Assembly: GCF_012932425.1 (NCBI RefSeq)
Contig: NZ_JAAIII010000001.1
Coordinates: 496,001-560,000 of the forward strand
Direction: 5' to 3'
Origin: Bifidobacterium oedipodis
GTDB taxonomy: Bacteria; Actinomycetota; Actinomycetes; Actinomycetales; Bifidobacteriaceae
DNA: 64,000 nucleotides
Under the pieces are notes generated by a model. It was not told where the DNA came from and searched no databases. It worked only from the letters and a program-made list of their open reading frames with translations. Positions 18,025 to 27,106 of the stretch are shown here, in pieces (the first letter of the stretch is position 1; every line of letters begins with the position of its first letter). The translations under genes were made by a program, and so were the position numbers.

Positions 18025-18933
18025 ATGGAAATCAAGGAATTACGGTATTTCGTCACAGTGGTGCAGGAGGAGGGTATCACCGCCGCCGCCGACGTACTGC
18101 GCGTCAGTCAACCCACCTTGTCAAGGCAAATCAAGGATCTCGAGGAATCGTTGGGCGCGAGACTGTTCGACCGGGGCAACCGCGGACGCGCCTTGGAACT
18201 CACCAGAGAGGGGCGCATGCTCTACCGGCGCGCCTGCGAGATCATCGCACTCGCCGACAAGGCCGAAGCCGAGATCACGACCAGCGAGACAGTCGAAGGC
18301 GACTTGCACATATCGGCCGCGCAGACTTGCGCGATGTGTGTCGTGGCCAAGGCGCTCACCCTATTATGCGAACGTCACCCCGGTGTGACGGTGCACCTGC
18401 AGGACGCCTACAGCGACGACATCATCGACCGGCTCAACAACGGAATCACCGATTTTGGCCTGTTGGCGCAACCGGTGGATATGAGCGGATTCGACTATCT
18501 CGACCTGTCCGACCGCGACCCCCTGGGATTGGTGGTGCGCGCCGACCATCCGTTGGCTGCGCGTGCAAACGTCGATGTGGCCGAGCTCAAAGGACTGCGT
18601 GCCATTGTGCCCAAAGGCTCCATCAGCCGCAACGACTCGCTAGTCCAATCGAGCAGGTTGGCCGAGGGGCTTCGGGTGGTCGGCACGATGAATCTGTGTC
18701 ACAACGCGGGATATCTGGTACGTGAGGGCTTCGGCGCGATGCTCTGCCCCAAGAGCGCGGCCAATGTGGGTGAGGGGAGTGGCTTGACGTTCGTGCCGGT
18801 GTCACCAGAACATGCCGTGCGTGTCAGTTTGGCCTGGAAGAGGAATCAGCCGCTGTCCCGCCAGGCCGAGGCGTTCCTCACGGCGCTGCGCGAGGTCATC
18901 GATGGAGAAAGGCCCAACGTCTTAGCCGACTGA
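18025..18933 (+). CDS. LysR-family transcriptional regulator
   Basis: The 302-residue protein begins with a LysR helix-turn-helix (ELRYFVTVVQEEGITAAADVLRVSQPTLSRQIKDLEESLGARLFDRGN) and continues with a periplasmic-binding-protein-like ligand domain. The ATG at 18025 is preferred because GGGAGA lies 5 bases before it and MEIKELRYF is the usual N-terminus; an ATG 10 codons upstream lacks a ribosome site. It is in the same direction as the three redox-type genes that follow, and a perfect inverted repeat lies between them, so it likely controls them. Confidence 0.93.
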   Translation: MEIKELRYFVTVVQEEGITAAADVLRVSQPTLSRQIKDLEESLGARLFDRGNRGRALELTREGRMLYRRACEIIALADKAEAEITTSETVEGDLHISAAQTCAMCVVAKALTLLCERHPGVTVHLQDAYSDDIIDRLNNGITDFGLLAQPVDMSGFDYLDLSDRDPLGLVVRADHPLAARANVDVAELKGLRAIVPKGSISRNDSLVQSSRLAEGLRVVGTMNLCHNAGYLVREGFGAMLCPKSAANVGEGSGLTFVPVSPEHAVRVSLAWKRNQPLSRQAEAFLTALREVIDGERPNVLAD

Positions 18934-18943
18934 ACTCAGGCTT

Positions 18944-18970
18944 AAATACATTCGAAATATTAATGTATTT
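18944..18970. promoter_or_regulatory. Candidate LysR-type operator
   Basis: AAATACATT (18944-18952) and AATGTATTT (18962-18970) are perfect inverted repeats with a 9-base spacer, in the 121-bp AT-rich gap between the LysR gene and the NmrA-like gene. The size and symmetry fit a LysR binding site. It has no strong GC stem, so a terminator role is less likely. Confidence 0.5.
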
Positions 18971-19054
18971 TGAATAACTTTCTGTATTTGTATTGTTTTT
19001 CGAAGTGGCTTAGCGTAGGAGACATCAACGATTCCACACGCTAAGGAGCCTATG

Positions 19055-19834
19055 ATGACCCCCACTCGTATCCTGTTCGTCGGTGCCACTGGAAGCATCG
19101 GACGCCTGGCCGTCAACGAGGCGCTGCGCCAGGGATATCAGGTCCGTGCGCTGGTGCGCGACGCGACGCGAGCCGGCCTGCCCGGCGACGTCGAACTGTC
19201 GGTCGGCGACCTGACCCGTCTTGACGCGTTCGAAACCGCGTTGGAGGGCGCCGACGGCATCGTCTTCACCCAAGGATCGCACACCAGCGCTGCCATGGTC
19301 GAGGCCGTCGACTATGGCGCGGTACGTAACGCGCTGATGGCGCTGCGAGGACGCAAGGTGCGTATCGCTCTGATGACGGCCATCGGCGTGACCTACATGA
19401 ATTCCCAGTACAACCGCACCATCGAGGCACATGATTGGAAGCGTCGCTCGGAACGGTTGGTGCGCGCGAGCGGCAACGAATACACCATCGTCCGTCCCGG
19501 ATGGTTCGACTACAATGACGACGACCAGCGGCGCATCACCTTCCTGCAGGGCGATACCCGCCACAATGCCAGCCCCGAGGACGGCGTCGTGGCCCGCCGC
19601 CAGATCGCCCGCGTGCTCGTCGACGCCCTCGGCTGCGACGAGGCCACCAACACCACGCTTGAGCTCGTCGCCGAACACGGGGCGGAGCAGGATGATCTCG
19701 CGCCCCTGTTTGCCGCGCTCGAACCGGATCCCACCGACGGCGTGGACGGCGTGCTCGACGAGGACAACTTCCCGCTGACCGACCAGCCGCGCCGCGTGCT
19801 CGACGATCTTGAGACCATCAGGCGCGCCCGCTGA
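19055..19834 (+). CDS. NmrA/atypical SDR-family NAD(P)-binding protein
   Basis: The 259-residue protein has an N-terminal Rossmann fold with ILFVGATGSIGRLAVNEALRQGYQVRALVRD, the GxxGxxG form of atypical short-chain dehydrogenases, and IVRPGWFDYND later. The usual YxxxK catalytic pair is not clear, so it may be a redox sensor or an epimerase/reductase-like enzyme. AAGGAG lies 7 bases before the ATG at 19055 (an ATG directly before it is also possible). It is the first of three genes downstream of the LysR regulator. Confidence 0.85.
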   Translation: MTPTRILFVGATGSIGRLAVNEALRQGYQVRALVRDATRAGLPGDVELSVGDLTRLDAFETALEGADGIVFTQGSHTSAAMVEAVDYGAVRNALMALRGRKVRIALMTAIGVTYMNSQYNRTIEAHDWKRRSERLVRASGNEYTIVRPGWFDYNDDDQRRITFLQGDTRHNASPEDGVVARRQIARVLVDALGCDEATNTTLELVAEHGAEQDDLAPLFAALEPDPTDGVDGVLDEDNFPLTDQPRRVLDDLETIRRAR

Positions 19835-19883
19835 CGTGCGCCGCGACCATTCCTGCCAGATCACACAACGAAAGGAGTCTTCC

Positions 19884-20639
19884 GTGCCCATCAGTGAAGC
19901 GGCGCGCCGCTACCATGAGCGCATGTTCCCCGGATACCAGTCCTCATTCCTCAACACCGACCCCGAATTCATCGAGGTCTTCGACAATTTCGCCTTCGAC
20001 GAAGTGGTGAACAGCGACGATCTCGACGACTGCACCCGTATGACCGCGATCCTCGCCACACTCGTCGCCTGCCAGGGCATCGACGAATACCGCGCCATGC
20101 TGCCCGCCGCATTGAACTTCGGCGTGACGCCCGTCGAAGCGAAGGAAATCGTCTACCAGGCGGTGGCCTATCTGGGCATTGGCCGCGTGTTCCCCTTCCT
20201 GAAAGCCACCAACGAGATACTGGCGGTACATGGCGTGGAGCTGCCGTTGGAAGGACAGGCGACCACCGACGAAAGCGACCGTCTGGACTGCGGCGAACAA
20301 GCGCAGGTCGATATCTTCGGCGAGGGCATGCGCGGCTTCTGGAACTCCGGCGACGAGCAGACCCGTCATATCAACCGCTGGCTCACCGACAACTGCTTCG
20401 GCGACTACTACACCAGAACCGGTCTCGACCATCGCACACGCGAGATGATCACCTTCTGCATGCTCTCCGCACAGGGAGGCTGCGAACCGCAGCTCACCTC
20501 ACATGCGGCGGCGAATATGCGTATCGGCAACGACAAGGCGTTTCTCATCAAAGTCGTTTCGCAATGCCTGCCGTTCATCGGCTATCCGCGAAGCCTCAAC
20601 GCCCTGCGCTGCGTGGACGAGGCGGCCCGCAGGCAGTAG
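19884..20639 (+). CDS. Carboxymuconolactone decarboxylase-family protein (two CMD domains)
   Basis: The 251-residue protein has two alpha-helical CMD-like repeats: residues about 30-115 (DDCTRMTAILATLVACQGIDEYRAMLPAALNFGVTPVEAKEIVYQAVAYLG) and about 150-245 (LDHRTREMITFCMLSAQGGCEPQLTSHAAANMRIGN). The usual CxxC of AhpD-type redox enzymes is absent; one cysteine occurs in each repeat. Members act in aromatic breakdown or as peroxidase partners, but many are of unknown role. The GTG start is set by AAAGGAG 7 bases upstream. It lies between two NAD(P)-dependent enzyme genes. Confidence 0.85.
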   Translation: MPISEAARRYHERMFPGYQSSFLNTDPEFIEVFDNFAFDEVVNSDDLDDCTRMTAILATLVACQGIDEYRAMLPAALNFGVTPVEAKEIVYQAVAYLGIGRVFPFLKATNEILAVHGVELPLEGQATTDESDRLDCGEQAQVDIFGEGMRGFWNSGDEQTRHINRWLTDNCFGDYYTRTGLDHRTREMITFCMLSAQGGCEPQLTSHAAANMRIGNDKAFLIKVVSQCLPFIGYPRSLNALRCVDEAARRQ

Positions 20640-20724
20640 CCGCATCACGCCAATTCCAGCCAGGATTCCTGCCTTATAGGGCCCATCCGGCACAATCCCA
20701 ACCACAACCAGAAAGAGAACGACA

Positions 20725-21546
20725 ATGAGCAGAACATGGATGATCACCGGCGTATCCAGCGGCTTCGGCCATGAAATGACACAGCAATTGCTGGAGCGCG
20801 GCGACACCGTGATCGGCACCGTACGCAACACCGATAAGGTTCACGACCTGATCGACAGCTATCCCGACACCTTCGACTGCCGATTGCTGGACGTGACCGA
20901 CGTGCCAGTGCTCCAGAACACGGTTCGCGAGGCCTTCGAACGCCACGGACGCATCGATGTGGTGGTCAGCAACGCCGGATACGGTCTGTTCGGATGCGCG
21001 GAGGAACTCTCCGACGCCGAAATCGACCACATCATCGCCACGAACCTGCTTGGATCGATCCAGTTCATCAAGACCTCGCTGCCATATCTGCGCGCGCAGG
21101 GCGGCGGCCGCATCATCCAGATGTCCACCTATGGCGCCCAAGTGGCCTATCCCGCAAATTCCATGTACCACGCCACCAAGTTCGGTATCGAGGGATTCTG
21201 CGAGGCCGTGGCACAAGAGGTCGCGCAGTTCAACATCGGCGTGACCATGGTCGAGCCGGGCGGTGCCCGCACCGAATTCCGCTACGGCAGCGCCAAGGTG
21301 GCCAATCTCATGCCGGAATATGAAAGCTCCCACGGATTCCTCACCATGCTGGATGCCTCCAGGGGACTCGCTCCCGGCGACCCCAAGCGCATGGCGGAAT
21401 GCATCATCGCCAGCGCCGATCAGGATCCCGCGCCGCTGCGCGTGGTATTGGGCAGTCAGGCGCTGTCCGCCACCATCGAACGTTTGGAGACCCGTTTGGC
21501 GGATTTCCGTACCCAAACGGAGCTCGCCGCCTCCACCGATTTCTAG
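20725..21546 (+). CDS. Short-chain dehydrogenase/reductase
   Basis: The 273-residue protein is a classical SDR with TGVSSGFG at residues 8-15 for the cofactor, NAGYG, and the catalytic YHATK. It will reduce or oxidise a carbonyl/alcohol using NAD(P)H; the substrate is unknown. AGAAAGAGAACGACA precedes the ATG. It ends the LysR-linked group, just before a hairpin shared with the convergent acyl-CoA ligase gene. Confidence 0.92.
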   Translation: MSRTWMITGVSSGFGHEMTQQLLERGDTVIGTVRNTDKVHDLIDSYPDTFDCRLLDVTDVPVLQNTVREAFERHGRIDVVVSNAGYGLFGCAEELSDAEIDHIIATNLLGSIQFIKTSLPYLRAQGGGRIIQMSTYGAQVAYPANSMYHATKFGIEGFCEAVAQEVAQFNIGVTMVEPGGARTEFRYGSAKVANLMPEYESSHGFLTMLDASRGLAPGDPKRMAECIIASADQDPAPLRVVLGSQALSATIERLETRLADFRTQTELAASTDF

Positions 21547-21575
21547 GTTTCGTTCCGCTCCTCCCGCATATGAAG

Positions 21576-21633
21576 AACCGCACCTCCGATCATCGAATCT
21601 GAATTTCTTCAGTCCAACAATCGGGGTGCGGTT
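21576..21633. terminator. Bidirectional terminator between SDR and acyl-CoA ligase genes
   Basis: AACCGCACC-t-CCGAT (21576-21590) pairs with ATCGG-GGTGCGGTT (21620-21633) around a 29-base loop, and A-rich sequence follows. It lies between two convergent stop codons. Confidence 0.65.
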
Positions 21634-21676
21634 CAAAAACGAGTGGCCCCTCCCTCTTTTTCTTTTCCCTCTTTCG

Positions 21677-23710
21677 TCACTTCCTCTTGGTGTACATCTG
21701 CGTGTTAAGCAGGGTGGAGTAGCGCTTGATAACCTTCGGACGAATCACCTTCATGGAGGCGGTCATCAGACCATTCTCCTGAGTGAACTCCTCAGGCAGA
21801 ATGATGAACTTACGTACGGATTCGGCGCGAGACACACCTTCGTTGGCCTGATCGACCCATTTCTGCACCTCAGCGCGCACAGCCGCATTGTTCGCAGCGT
21901 CTTCAAGGCTCATCGTCTCATCCAACCCCTTGGCAGCCAACCACAAGCGCAGCGACTCCTCATCCAAAGTGATCAACGCCGAAATGAACGGTCGCTTGTC
22001 GCCAAGCACCAGCGCCTGAGAAACAAACTCGCAGCGCTTAATGACTTCCTCGATGGGACCAGGCGCCACATTCTTGCCGCCTGCGGTGATGATGAGATCC
22101 TTCTTGCGGCCGGTAATGTACAGGAATCCGTCATTGTCGATACGGCCCAAATCACCAGTGGCATACCAGCCGTCCTCAGTGAAGGAGGTTTCGGTGGCTT
22201 CCTCGTTCTTGTGGTAGCGGGGGAATACCGCACGACCCTTGACTTGGATTTCGCTATCTTCGGCAATGCGCAGTTGGAAACCTGGGAAGGCGATGCCCAC
22301 CGAACCCGCGTGGAACGGAGTGCCCAGGGGATTGAAGGCACAGGGGGCCGTGGTTTCGGTCAGACCGTAACCTTCATAGACGGGCACATTCGCGCCGCGG
22401 AAGAAGGCAAGCAGTTGCGGGTCGAGCGGCGCACCGCCGGCCACAATCCACTTGGCCCTGCCGCCAAGCACTTCACGCAGGGAGGAATAGACCAGCGGGT
22501 CGAAGGCGGCGCGCCTGGCGCGCGTCAATGCCGAAGCGTGACCATTGGCGGACAATTCCTTCATATAGTTCTGCGCGGCCACCACGGCGGAGGCGAACAC
22601 CACGCCCTTGGGGCCATGTCCAGCCTTCTGGGATGCGGCGTTGTATACCTTCTCCAGCACACGCGGCACCACGATCATCACAGTCGGCTTGGCAACCTGC
22701 AAATCCTGAATAAGCGTGGAAATGCCGGTGGCGATGAAAATATGCAGTTCCGAGGCAACGACGATGTAATTGATCGCACGAGCGAAAGAATGCGCCTGCG
22801 GCAGGAACAGCAGCACGGAGTGGTTCTTCTCGTGCAGCAATTCCGGCATGTAGCTCGGCAGGTTCAGCGCGGTCTGGCAGTAGTGTTCGTGAGTCATTTC
22901 CACACCCTTGGGCGCGGCAGTGGAGCCGGAGGTGTACACGATGGAGCACAGATCTGTCTTCTTCACGGAATCGATGCGCTCATCCAGCTGAGCATCGCTG
23001 ATGGCCGCGCCATATGCCTTGATCTCATCAAGTCCACCGGTTTCAATGCAGATGATGTGCTCCAGCGAGGGGCATTCCTCAACCGCGCCATCGGCCTTGT
23101 CCCGCATGGTTTTGTCCTGCACGATAAGCAGACGGGCGTCGGAGTTGTTGACGATGTTGCGAATCTGTTCGGCCGAATCGGTGTCGTAGATGGTGGCAAG
23201 CACACCGCCGCAAGCCATCACCGCGGCATCGGTCAGATCCCATTCATAGGAAGTGCGGCACATGAAGGCCACGCCGTCGCCCTTGTTGAGGCCATAGTGC
23301 ATCAGGCCTTTGGCCAGAGCGCGCACATCGGCGAGGAATTCGTTGGCCGTCACCGTCGTCCACTGGTTGCCCGACTTGTAGGTGTACAGCGGATCGTCGC
23401 CCATGCGTGCAGCACGATCGGCGTAAATATCATAAATCGATATGCCTTCATCCAACGTCGGATTACCGGCGGTGGATGTGGTCAGCAGGCCCGTCGCATC
23501 ATCAATGTCAGTGACGGTCGGGAAACCGGGACCCCATTCGTCGGTATGAGGCAATGTGATATCGGATTCGGCCGGCACGTCGGCATTGGAGAGGTAATCA
23601 GGCTCATCCGGGGTGTCGTCGTGCACCGGATGGACGAAATCGGCGCCCAGACGCAGCATCTTGCTGGTCAGGTTGATCGTGTGCTGTTTAAAGGTGTTGA
23701 TTGCCGACAC
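21677..23710 (-). CDS. Long-chain fatty acid-CoA ligase (AMP-binding)
   Basis: The 677-residue protein is an adenylate-forming enzyme with YTSGSTAAPKGVEMTH, VYEGYGLTETTAPCAFN, GWYATGDLGRIDNDGFLYITGRKKDLIITAGGKNVAP. It activates long-chain fatty acids to acyl-CoA at the membrane. The GTG at 23710 is the likely start because GAGGAG lies 6 bases upstream; the open frame upstream lacks family character. It is a single gene with a divergent transhydrogenase operon next to it. Confidence 0.93.
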   Translation of the reverse strand: MSAINTFKQHTINLTSKMLRLGADFVHPVHDDTPDEPDYLSNADVPAESDITLPHTDEWGPGFPTVTDIDDATGLLTTSTAGNPTLDEGISIYDIYADRAARMGDDPLYTYKSGNQWTTVTANEFLADVRALAKGLMHYGLNKGDGVAFMCRTSYEWDLTDAAVMACGGVLATIYDTDSAEQIRNIVNNSDARLLIVQDKTMRDKADGAVEECPSLEHIICIETGGLDEIKAYGAAISDAQLDERIDSVKKTDLCSIVYTSGSTAAPKGVEMTHEHYCQTALNLPSYMPELLHEKNHSVLLFLPQAHSFARAINYIVVASELHIFIATGISTLIQDLQVAKPTVMIVVPRVLEKVYNAASQKAGHGPKGVVFASAVVAAQNYMKELSANGHASALTRARRAAFDPLVYSSLREVLGGRAKWIVAGGAPLDPQLLAFFRGANVPVYEGYGLTETTAPCAFNPLGTPFHAGSVGIAFPGFQLRIAEDSEIQVKGRAVFPRYHKNEEATETSFTEDGWYATGDLGRIDNDGFLYITGRKKDLIITAGGKNVAPGPIEEVIKRCEFVSQALVLGDKRPFISALITLDEESLRLWLAAKGLDETMSLEDAANNAAVRAEVQKWVDQANEGVSRAESVRKFIILPEEFTQENGLMTASMKVIRPKVIKRYSTLLNTQMYTKRK

Positions 23711-23944
23711 GTAACGCTCCTCTAGGCATGGTTCATGCATCCGTCGGCGGACGGATGCCATCAAACAGTGAAGTGTAATCGCCAAAACGCGACTCGTCAC
23801 CTTACGCAACCGTAGCCATAGCGCCGTGAACACCAAGCAGCGCCCACGTAATGAGCGCGTATGTGCTTCAGTCTTCACCTTCTGGCTACACTAATGAGCG
23901 CGGATAACCATACCCGTTATCTGGATAGGAAAAGAAAGGTTCTC

Positions 23945-25087
23945 ATGGCTGAAAACCAAGACACTGTGGTGTTCGGCGTTCTGAACGAAACGTCTGCCAA
24001 CGAATCCCGCGTCGCGCTGACGCCGGATATCGTCACCCGGTTGAAGAAGAGTGGCGTGGCCTCGGTTATCGAATCCGGTGCCGGTATCGCCGCCGAATAC
24101 ACTGATGAGGATTACACCAAGGCCGGTGCGACCGTCACCACCCGCGACGAGGTAATCGCCAAGGCCGATGCACTCGGTTTCGTCGATCGTCCGTCTACCG
24201 AAACCGTGGCCCAGCTTAAGGCCGGCCAGTGGGTGATCGGCATACTCGGCTCCTTCACCGATGCCGACTACATCGCGGCTCTCGATAAGGCTGGTCTGGT
24301 GGGCATCGGCATTGAAAAGCTGCCCCGCCAGCTCTCCAGCGCGCAGTCCATGGATGAGATGACTTCCCAGAACTCTGTGATGGGCTACAAGGCCGCCATC
24401 ACTGCAGCTGATGCCTACGGCTCGTTCCTGCCGATGATGACCACCGCGGCCGGCACAATCCGCCCGGCTAAGGCGCTGGTGCTCGGCGCTGGCATCGCCG
24501 GTCTGCAGGCCATCGGCACTCTGAAGCGTCTGGGTGCAGTTGTCACCGCCTACGATGTGCGCCCCGCTTCCAAGGGCGAGGTCGAGTCGCTGGGTGCAAA
24601 GTTCCTTGATCTGGGCCTTGATTTCTCTGCCGGTCAGGGTGAGGGCGGTTACGCCCGCGCGTTGACTGCCGCCGAGCAGGCCGCCCAGCAGGCTGCGGTC
24701 GATGAAAAGGCCGCTGGCTTTGACATCGTTATCACCACCGCCAAGGTGCCCGGCCGCAAGCCCCCGATGCTGCTGACCAAGGCCGGCGTCAACGGCCTGC
24801 ACCGTGGTGCCGTGGTGGTCGACTGCGCTGCTTCTGATCTTGGCGGCAACGTCGAAGGCTCCGTGATTGGCGAGCAGGTCACCGAGGGCGGCGTCAAGAT
24901 TATCGGCGCTCCGTATCTGGCTTCCGGTGTCGCCACCACCGCTTCCAACCTGCTGAGCCGCAACGTGGCCGACGTGCTCGTTCACTTCGTGCGCGATGGC
25001 AAGCTCGCTCAGGATCTGTCTGAGGAACTGGACGCCGCCATGGTGGTGGCAGGCCGCGTCGAATCCGCAACGAACGAAGAGAAGTAA
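23945..25087 (+). CDS. pntAA: NAD(P) transhydrogenase subunit alpha, part 1 (PntAA)
   Basis: The 380-residue protein is domain I of the proton-translocating transhydrogenase, the NAD(H)-binding part, with similarity to alanine dehydrogenase (SANESRVALTPDIVTRLKKSG, GAGIAGLQAIGTLKRLGAVVTAYDVRP, KVPGRKPPMLLTKAGV). The enzyme couples hydride transfer from NADH to NADP+ with proton movement. AAGAAAGG precedes the ATG. The alpha subunit is split into two proteins here, as in Rhodospirillum; pntAB starts 12 bp later. Confidence 0.95.
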   Translation: MAENQDTVVFGVLNETSANESRVALTPDIVTRLKKSGVASVIESGAGIAAEYTDEDYTKAGATVTTRDEVIAKADALGFVDRPSTETVAQLKAGQWVIGILGSFTDADYIAALDKAGLVGIGIEKLPRQLSSAQSMDEMTSQNSVMGYKAAITAADAYGSFLPMMTTAAGTIRPAKALVLGAGIAGLQAIGTLKRLGAVVTAYDVRPASKGEVESLGAKFLDLGLDFSAGQGEGGYARALTAAEQAAQQAAVDEKAAGFDIVITTAKVPGRKPPMLLTKAGVNGLHRGAVVVDCAASDLGGNVEGSVIGEQVTEGGVKIIGAPYLASGVATTASNLLSRNVADVLVHFVRDGKLAQDLSEELDAAMVVAGRVESATNEEK

Positions 25088-25099
25088 GGAGGAAGTCGC

Positions 25100-25405
25100 A
25101 TGCCTACGCTTGTTGTTTCCATCACCCTGTTCGTACTCGCCCTGCTTATTGGCATCGAGGTGATTGGCAAGGTGCCCGCCACCCTGCACACCCCACTGAT
25201 GTCTGGTGCGAACTCCATCCACGGCATCGTCATCGTCGGCGTCGTCATCGTCGCCGCCGAAGCCAATTCGCCGCTTGCCTATGTGTTCATATTCCTGGCC
25301 GCCGTGCTGGGCACGATGAATGTAGTCGGCGGCTATGTGGTTACCGACCGCATGCTGGAGATGTTCAAGTCCAATAAGAATGAGAAGAAGGGGGAGGATA
25401 AGTAA
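25100..25405 (+). CDS. pntAB: NAD(P) transhydrogenase subunit alpha, part 2 (PntAB)
   Basis: This 101-residue membrane protein is the alpha-side part of the transmembrane domain II, with segments VVSITLFVLALLIGIEVIG, GIVIVGVVIVAA and YVFIFLAAVLGTMNVVGGYVVTDRMLEMF; the last is a strong PntAB signature. AAGGAGGAAG precedes the ATG. Its stop TAA and the pntB ATG overlap in TAATG, so the two are translationally coupled. Confidence 0.95.
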   Translation: MPTLVVSITLFVLALLIGIEVIGKVPATLHTPLMSGANSIHGIVIVGVVIVAAEANSPLAYVFIFLAAVLGTMNVVGGYVVTDRMLEMFKSNKNEKKGEDK

Positions 25406-26823
25406 TGACTTCCACTGTTGGAGCCATCGATATCGTCGCTTGGTTCGTCTATCTGTTCTCCGCCGTTATGTTCGTGGTCGGCCTTCATTTCATGAACTCG
25501 CCGAAAACCGCGCGTAAGGGCAATATGATTTCTGCTTTCGGCATGATTGTGGCCGTGCTGATGGCCTTCATCGTGCTGTTTGCCAAGGGATTCATCACCA
25601 TTGTGGCCGTCGTTGTGCTGGTGGCCGGCATTCTGATTGGTGCTGTGGCCGGTGTCGTCTCCGCCAAGAAGGTGAAGATGACCGATATGCCGCAGCTGGT
25701 CTCCGTATTCAACACCGTGGGTGGTGGCGCCGCCGCACTTGTGGCCCTGAACGACATTCTCACCAAGGCCGAAACCCCGGATATCGTGGTGCTTATCACC
25801 GCTGGTCTGGGCATTCTCATCGGCTCCGTGACCTTCACCGGTTCGCTGATTGCAGCCGGTAAGCTGCAGGGCATCAAGTGGGTCAAGAAGCTTGCTCTGC
25901 CGGGCAAAGGTGTGTGGAACATCGTGTTCGCCGTGCTGTCGATCGCCTCGCTGGTCATGCTGTGTGTGCAGCCCGAGCAGCGTCTGCTGTGGTCGATTCT
26001 GACCACCGTGTTCGCCCTGTGCTATGGCTTGGTGTTCGTGATTCCGATCGGCGGCGCCGATATGCCCGTCGTCATCTCCGTGCTGAATGCCTGCACCGGT
26101 ACCGCTGTGGCTATGAGCGGCCTGGCCATTGATAATGTGGCCCTGATTGTGGCTGGCGCACTCGTCGGCTCTGCTGGCGTGACCCTGTCTATTCTGATGG
26201 CCCAGGCCATGAACCGTCCGCTGATCTCCGTGCTTGCCGGTGGCTTCGGCGGCTCTGACGCCGCCCAGGCCGGCGACGGCCCTGAAGGCACCATGAAGGA
26301 GACCAGCCCCGATGATCTGGCCGTCCAGCTGGTGTACGCCGATAAGGTTATCTTCGTGCCCGGCTTCGGTTTGGCCCAGGCGCAGGCGCAGCGCGAGCTC
26401 GCCGACCTTGGCGAACTGCTCAAGGGACATGGCGTCGAAGTCTCCTATGCTATCCACCCGGTGGCCGGCCGTATGCCTGGTCATATGAACGTGTTGCTCG
26501 CTGAAGCCAACGTGCCTTACGAGGAGCTGGTGGATCTCGACGAGATCAATCCGCAGTTCCCGAGCGCCAATGTGGCGCTGGTCGTCGGCGCAAACGACGT
26601 CACCAACCCCGCTGCGCGTCGTCCCGGCACCCCGGTCTCCGGCATGCCGATTCTCGACGTGGATAAGGCGCAGAACGTGGTCGTTATGAAGCGCGGCCGC
26701 GGCACCGGATACGCCGGCATTCAGAACGAGCTCTACTTCGAGGACAACACGCAGATGCTGTTCGGCGATGCGAAGAAGAGCCTGCAGGCCGTTATCAACG
26801 CCGTCAAGGAACTGCTTGCCTGA
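25405..26823 (+). CDS. pntB: NAD(P) transhydrogenase subunit beta (PntB)
   Basis: The 472-residue protein has an N-terminal set of about eight membrane helices (residues 10-260) and a C-terminal NADP(H)-binding domain III with VIFVPGFGLAQAQAQRELADL, HPVAGRMPGHMNVLLAEANVPY, VVGANDVTNPAARR and MKRGRGTGYAGIQNELYF. It completes the proton-pumping transhydrogenase and likely supplies NADPH for biosynthesis. A clear terminator follows. Confidence 0.96.
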   Translation: MTSTVGAIDIVAWFVYLFSAVMFVVGLHFMNSPKTARKGNMISAFGMIVAVLMAFIVLFAKGFITIVAVVVLVAGILIGAVAGVVSAKKVKMTDMPQLVSVFNTVGGGAAALVALNDILTKAETPDIVVLITAGLGILIGSVTFTGSLIAAGKLQGIKWVKKLALPGKGVWNIVFAVLSIASLVMLCVQPEQRLLWSILTTVFALCYGLVFVIPIGGADMPVVISVLNACTGTAVAMSGLAIDNVALIVAGALVGSAGVTLSILMAQAMNRPLISVLAGGFGGSDAAQAGDGPEGTMKETSPDDLAVQLVYADKVIFVPGFGLAQAQAQRELADLGELLKGHGVEVSYAIHPVAGRMPGHMNVLLAEANVPYEELVDLDEINPQFPSANVALVVGANDVTNPAARRPGTPVSGMPILDVDKAQNVVVMKRGRGTGYAGIQNELYFEDNTQMLFGDAKKSLQAVINAVKELLA

Positions 26824-26857
26824 TCTGCCTCATATCACTGCAATACTGTAGGTAACG

Positions 26858-26890
26858 AAAAGGCCCCTTCGGGGGCCTTTTCTCGTTCTT
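26858..26890 (+). terminator. Terminator of the pnt operon
   Basis: AAAAGGCCCC-TTCG-GGGGCCTTTT at 26858-26881 is a perfect stem with a tetraloop and is followed by TCTCGTTCTT. This is a classic factor-independent terminator 34 bp after pntB. Confidence 0.93.
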
Positions 26891-27106
26891 GTTCACAAGT
26901 TTGCAGAAGATATGCCAGAGAGACACTATGACGCTGGTATCCTTGGAAGGCAGCGAAGTCCCACAGGTATGAAGCATTAGAAGCAGGTAGGAGACAGATT
27001 TACGCGATCGCGACCGCTGCGATCAAATATGATACCCCCGTATAGGCAATCCCCCCTAACGGGGATAGACTTGTCTCTGAATGTTGCACGCAGAAAGGTA
27101 CCCACA

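Noticed and set aside
21263..23725. Long open frame of about 820 codons on the plus strand
   Set aside because: It lies opposite the acyl-CoA ligase gene and its translation has no family features. Long antisense frames are common in GC-rich genes.
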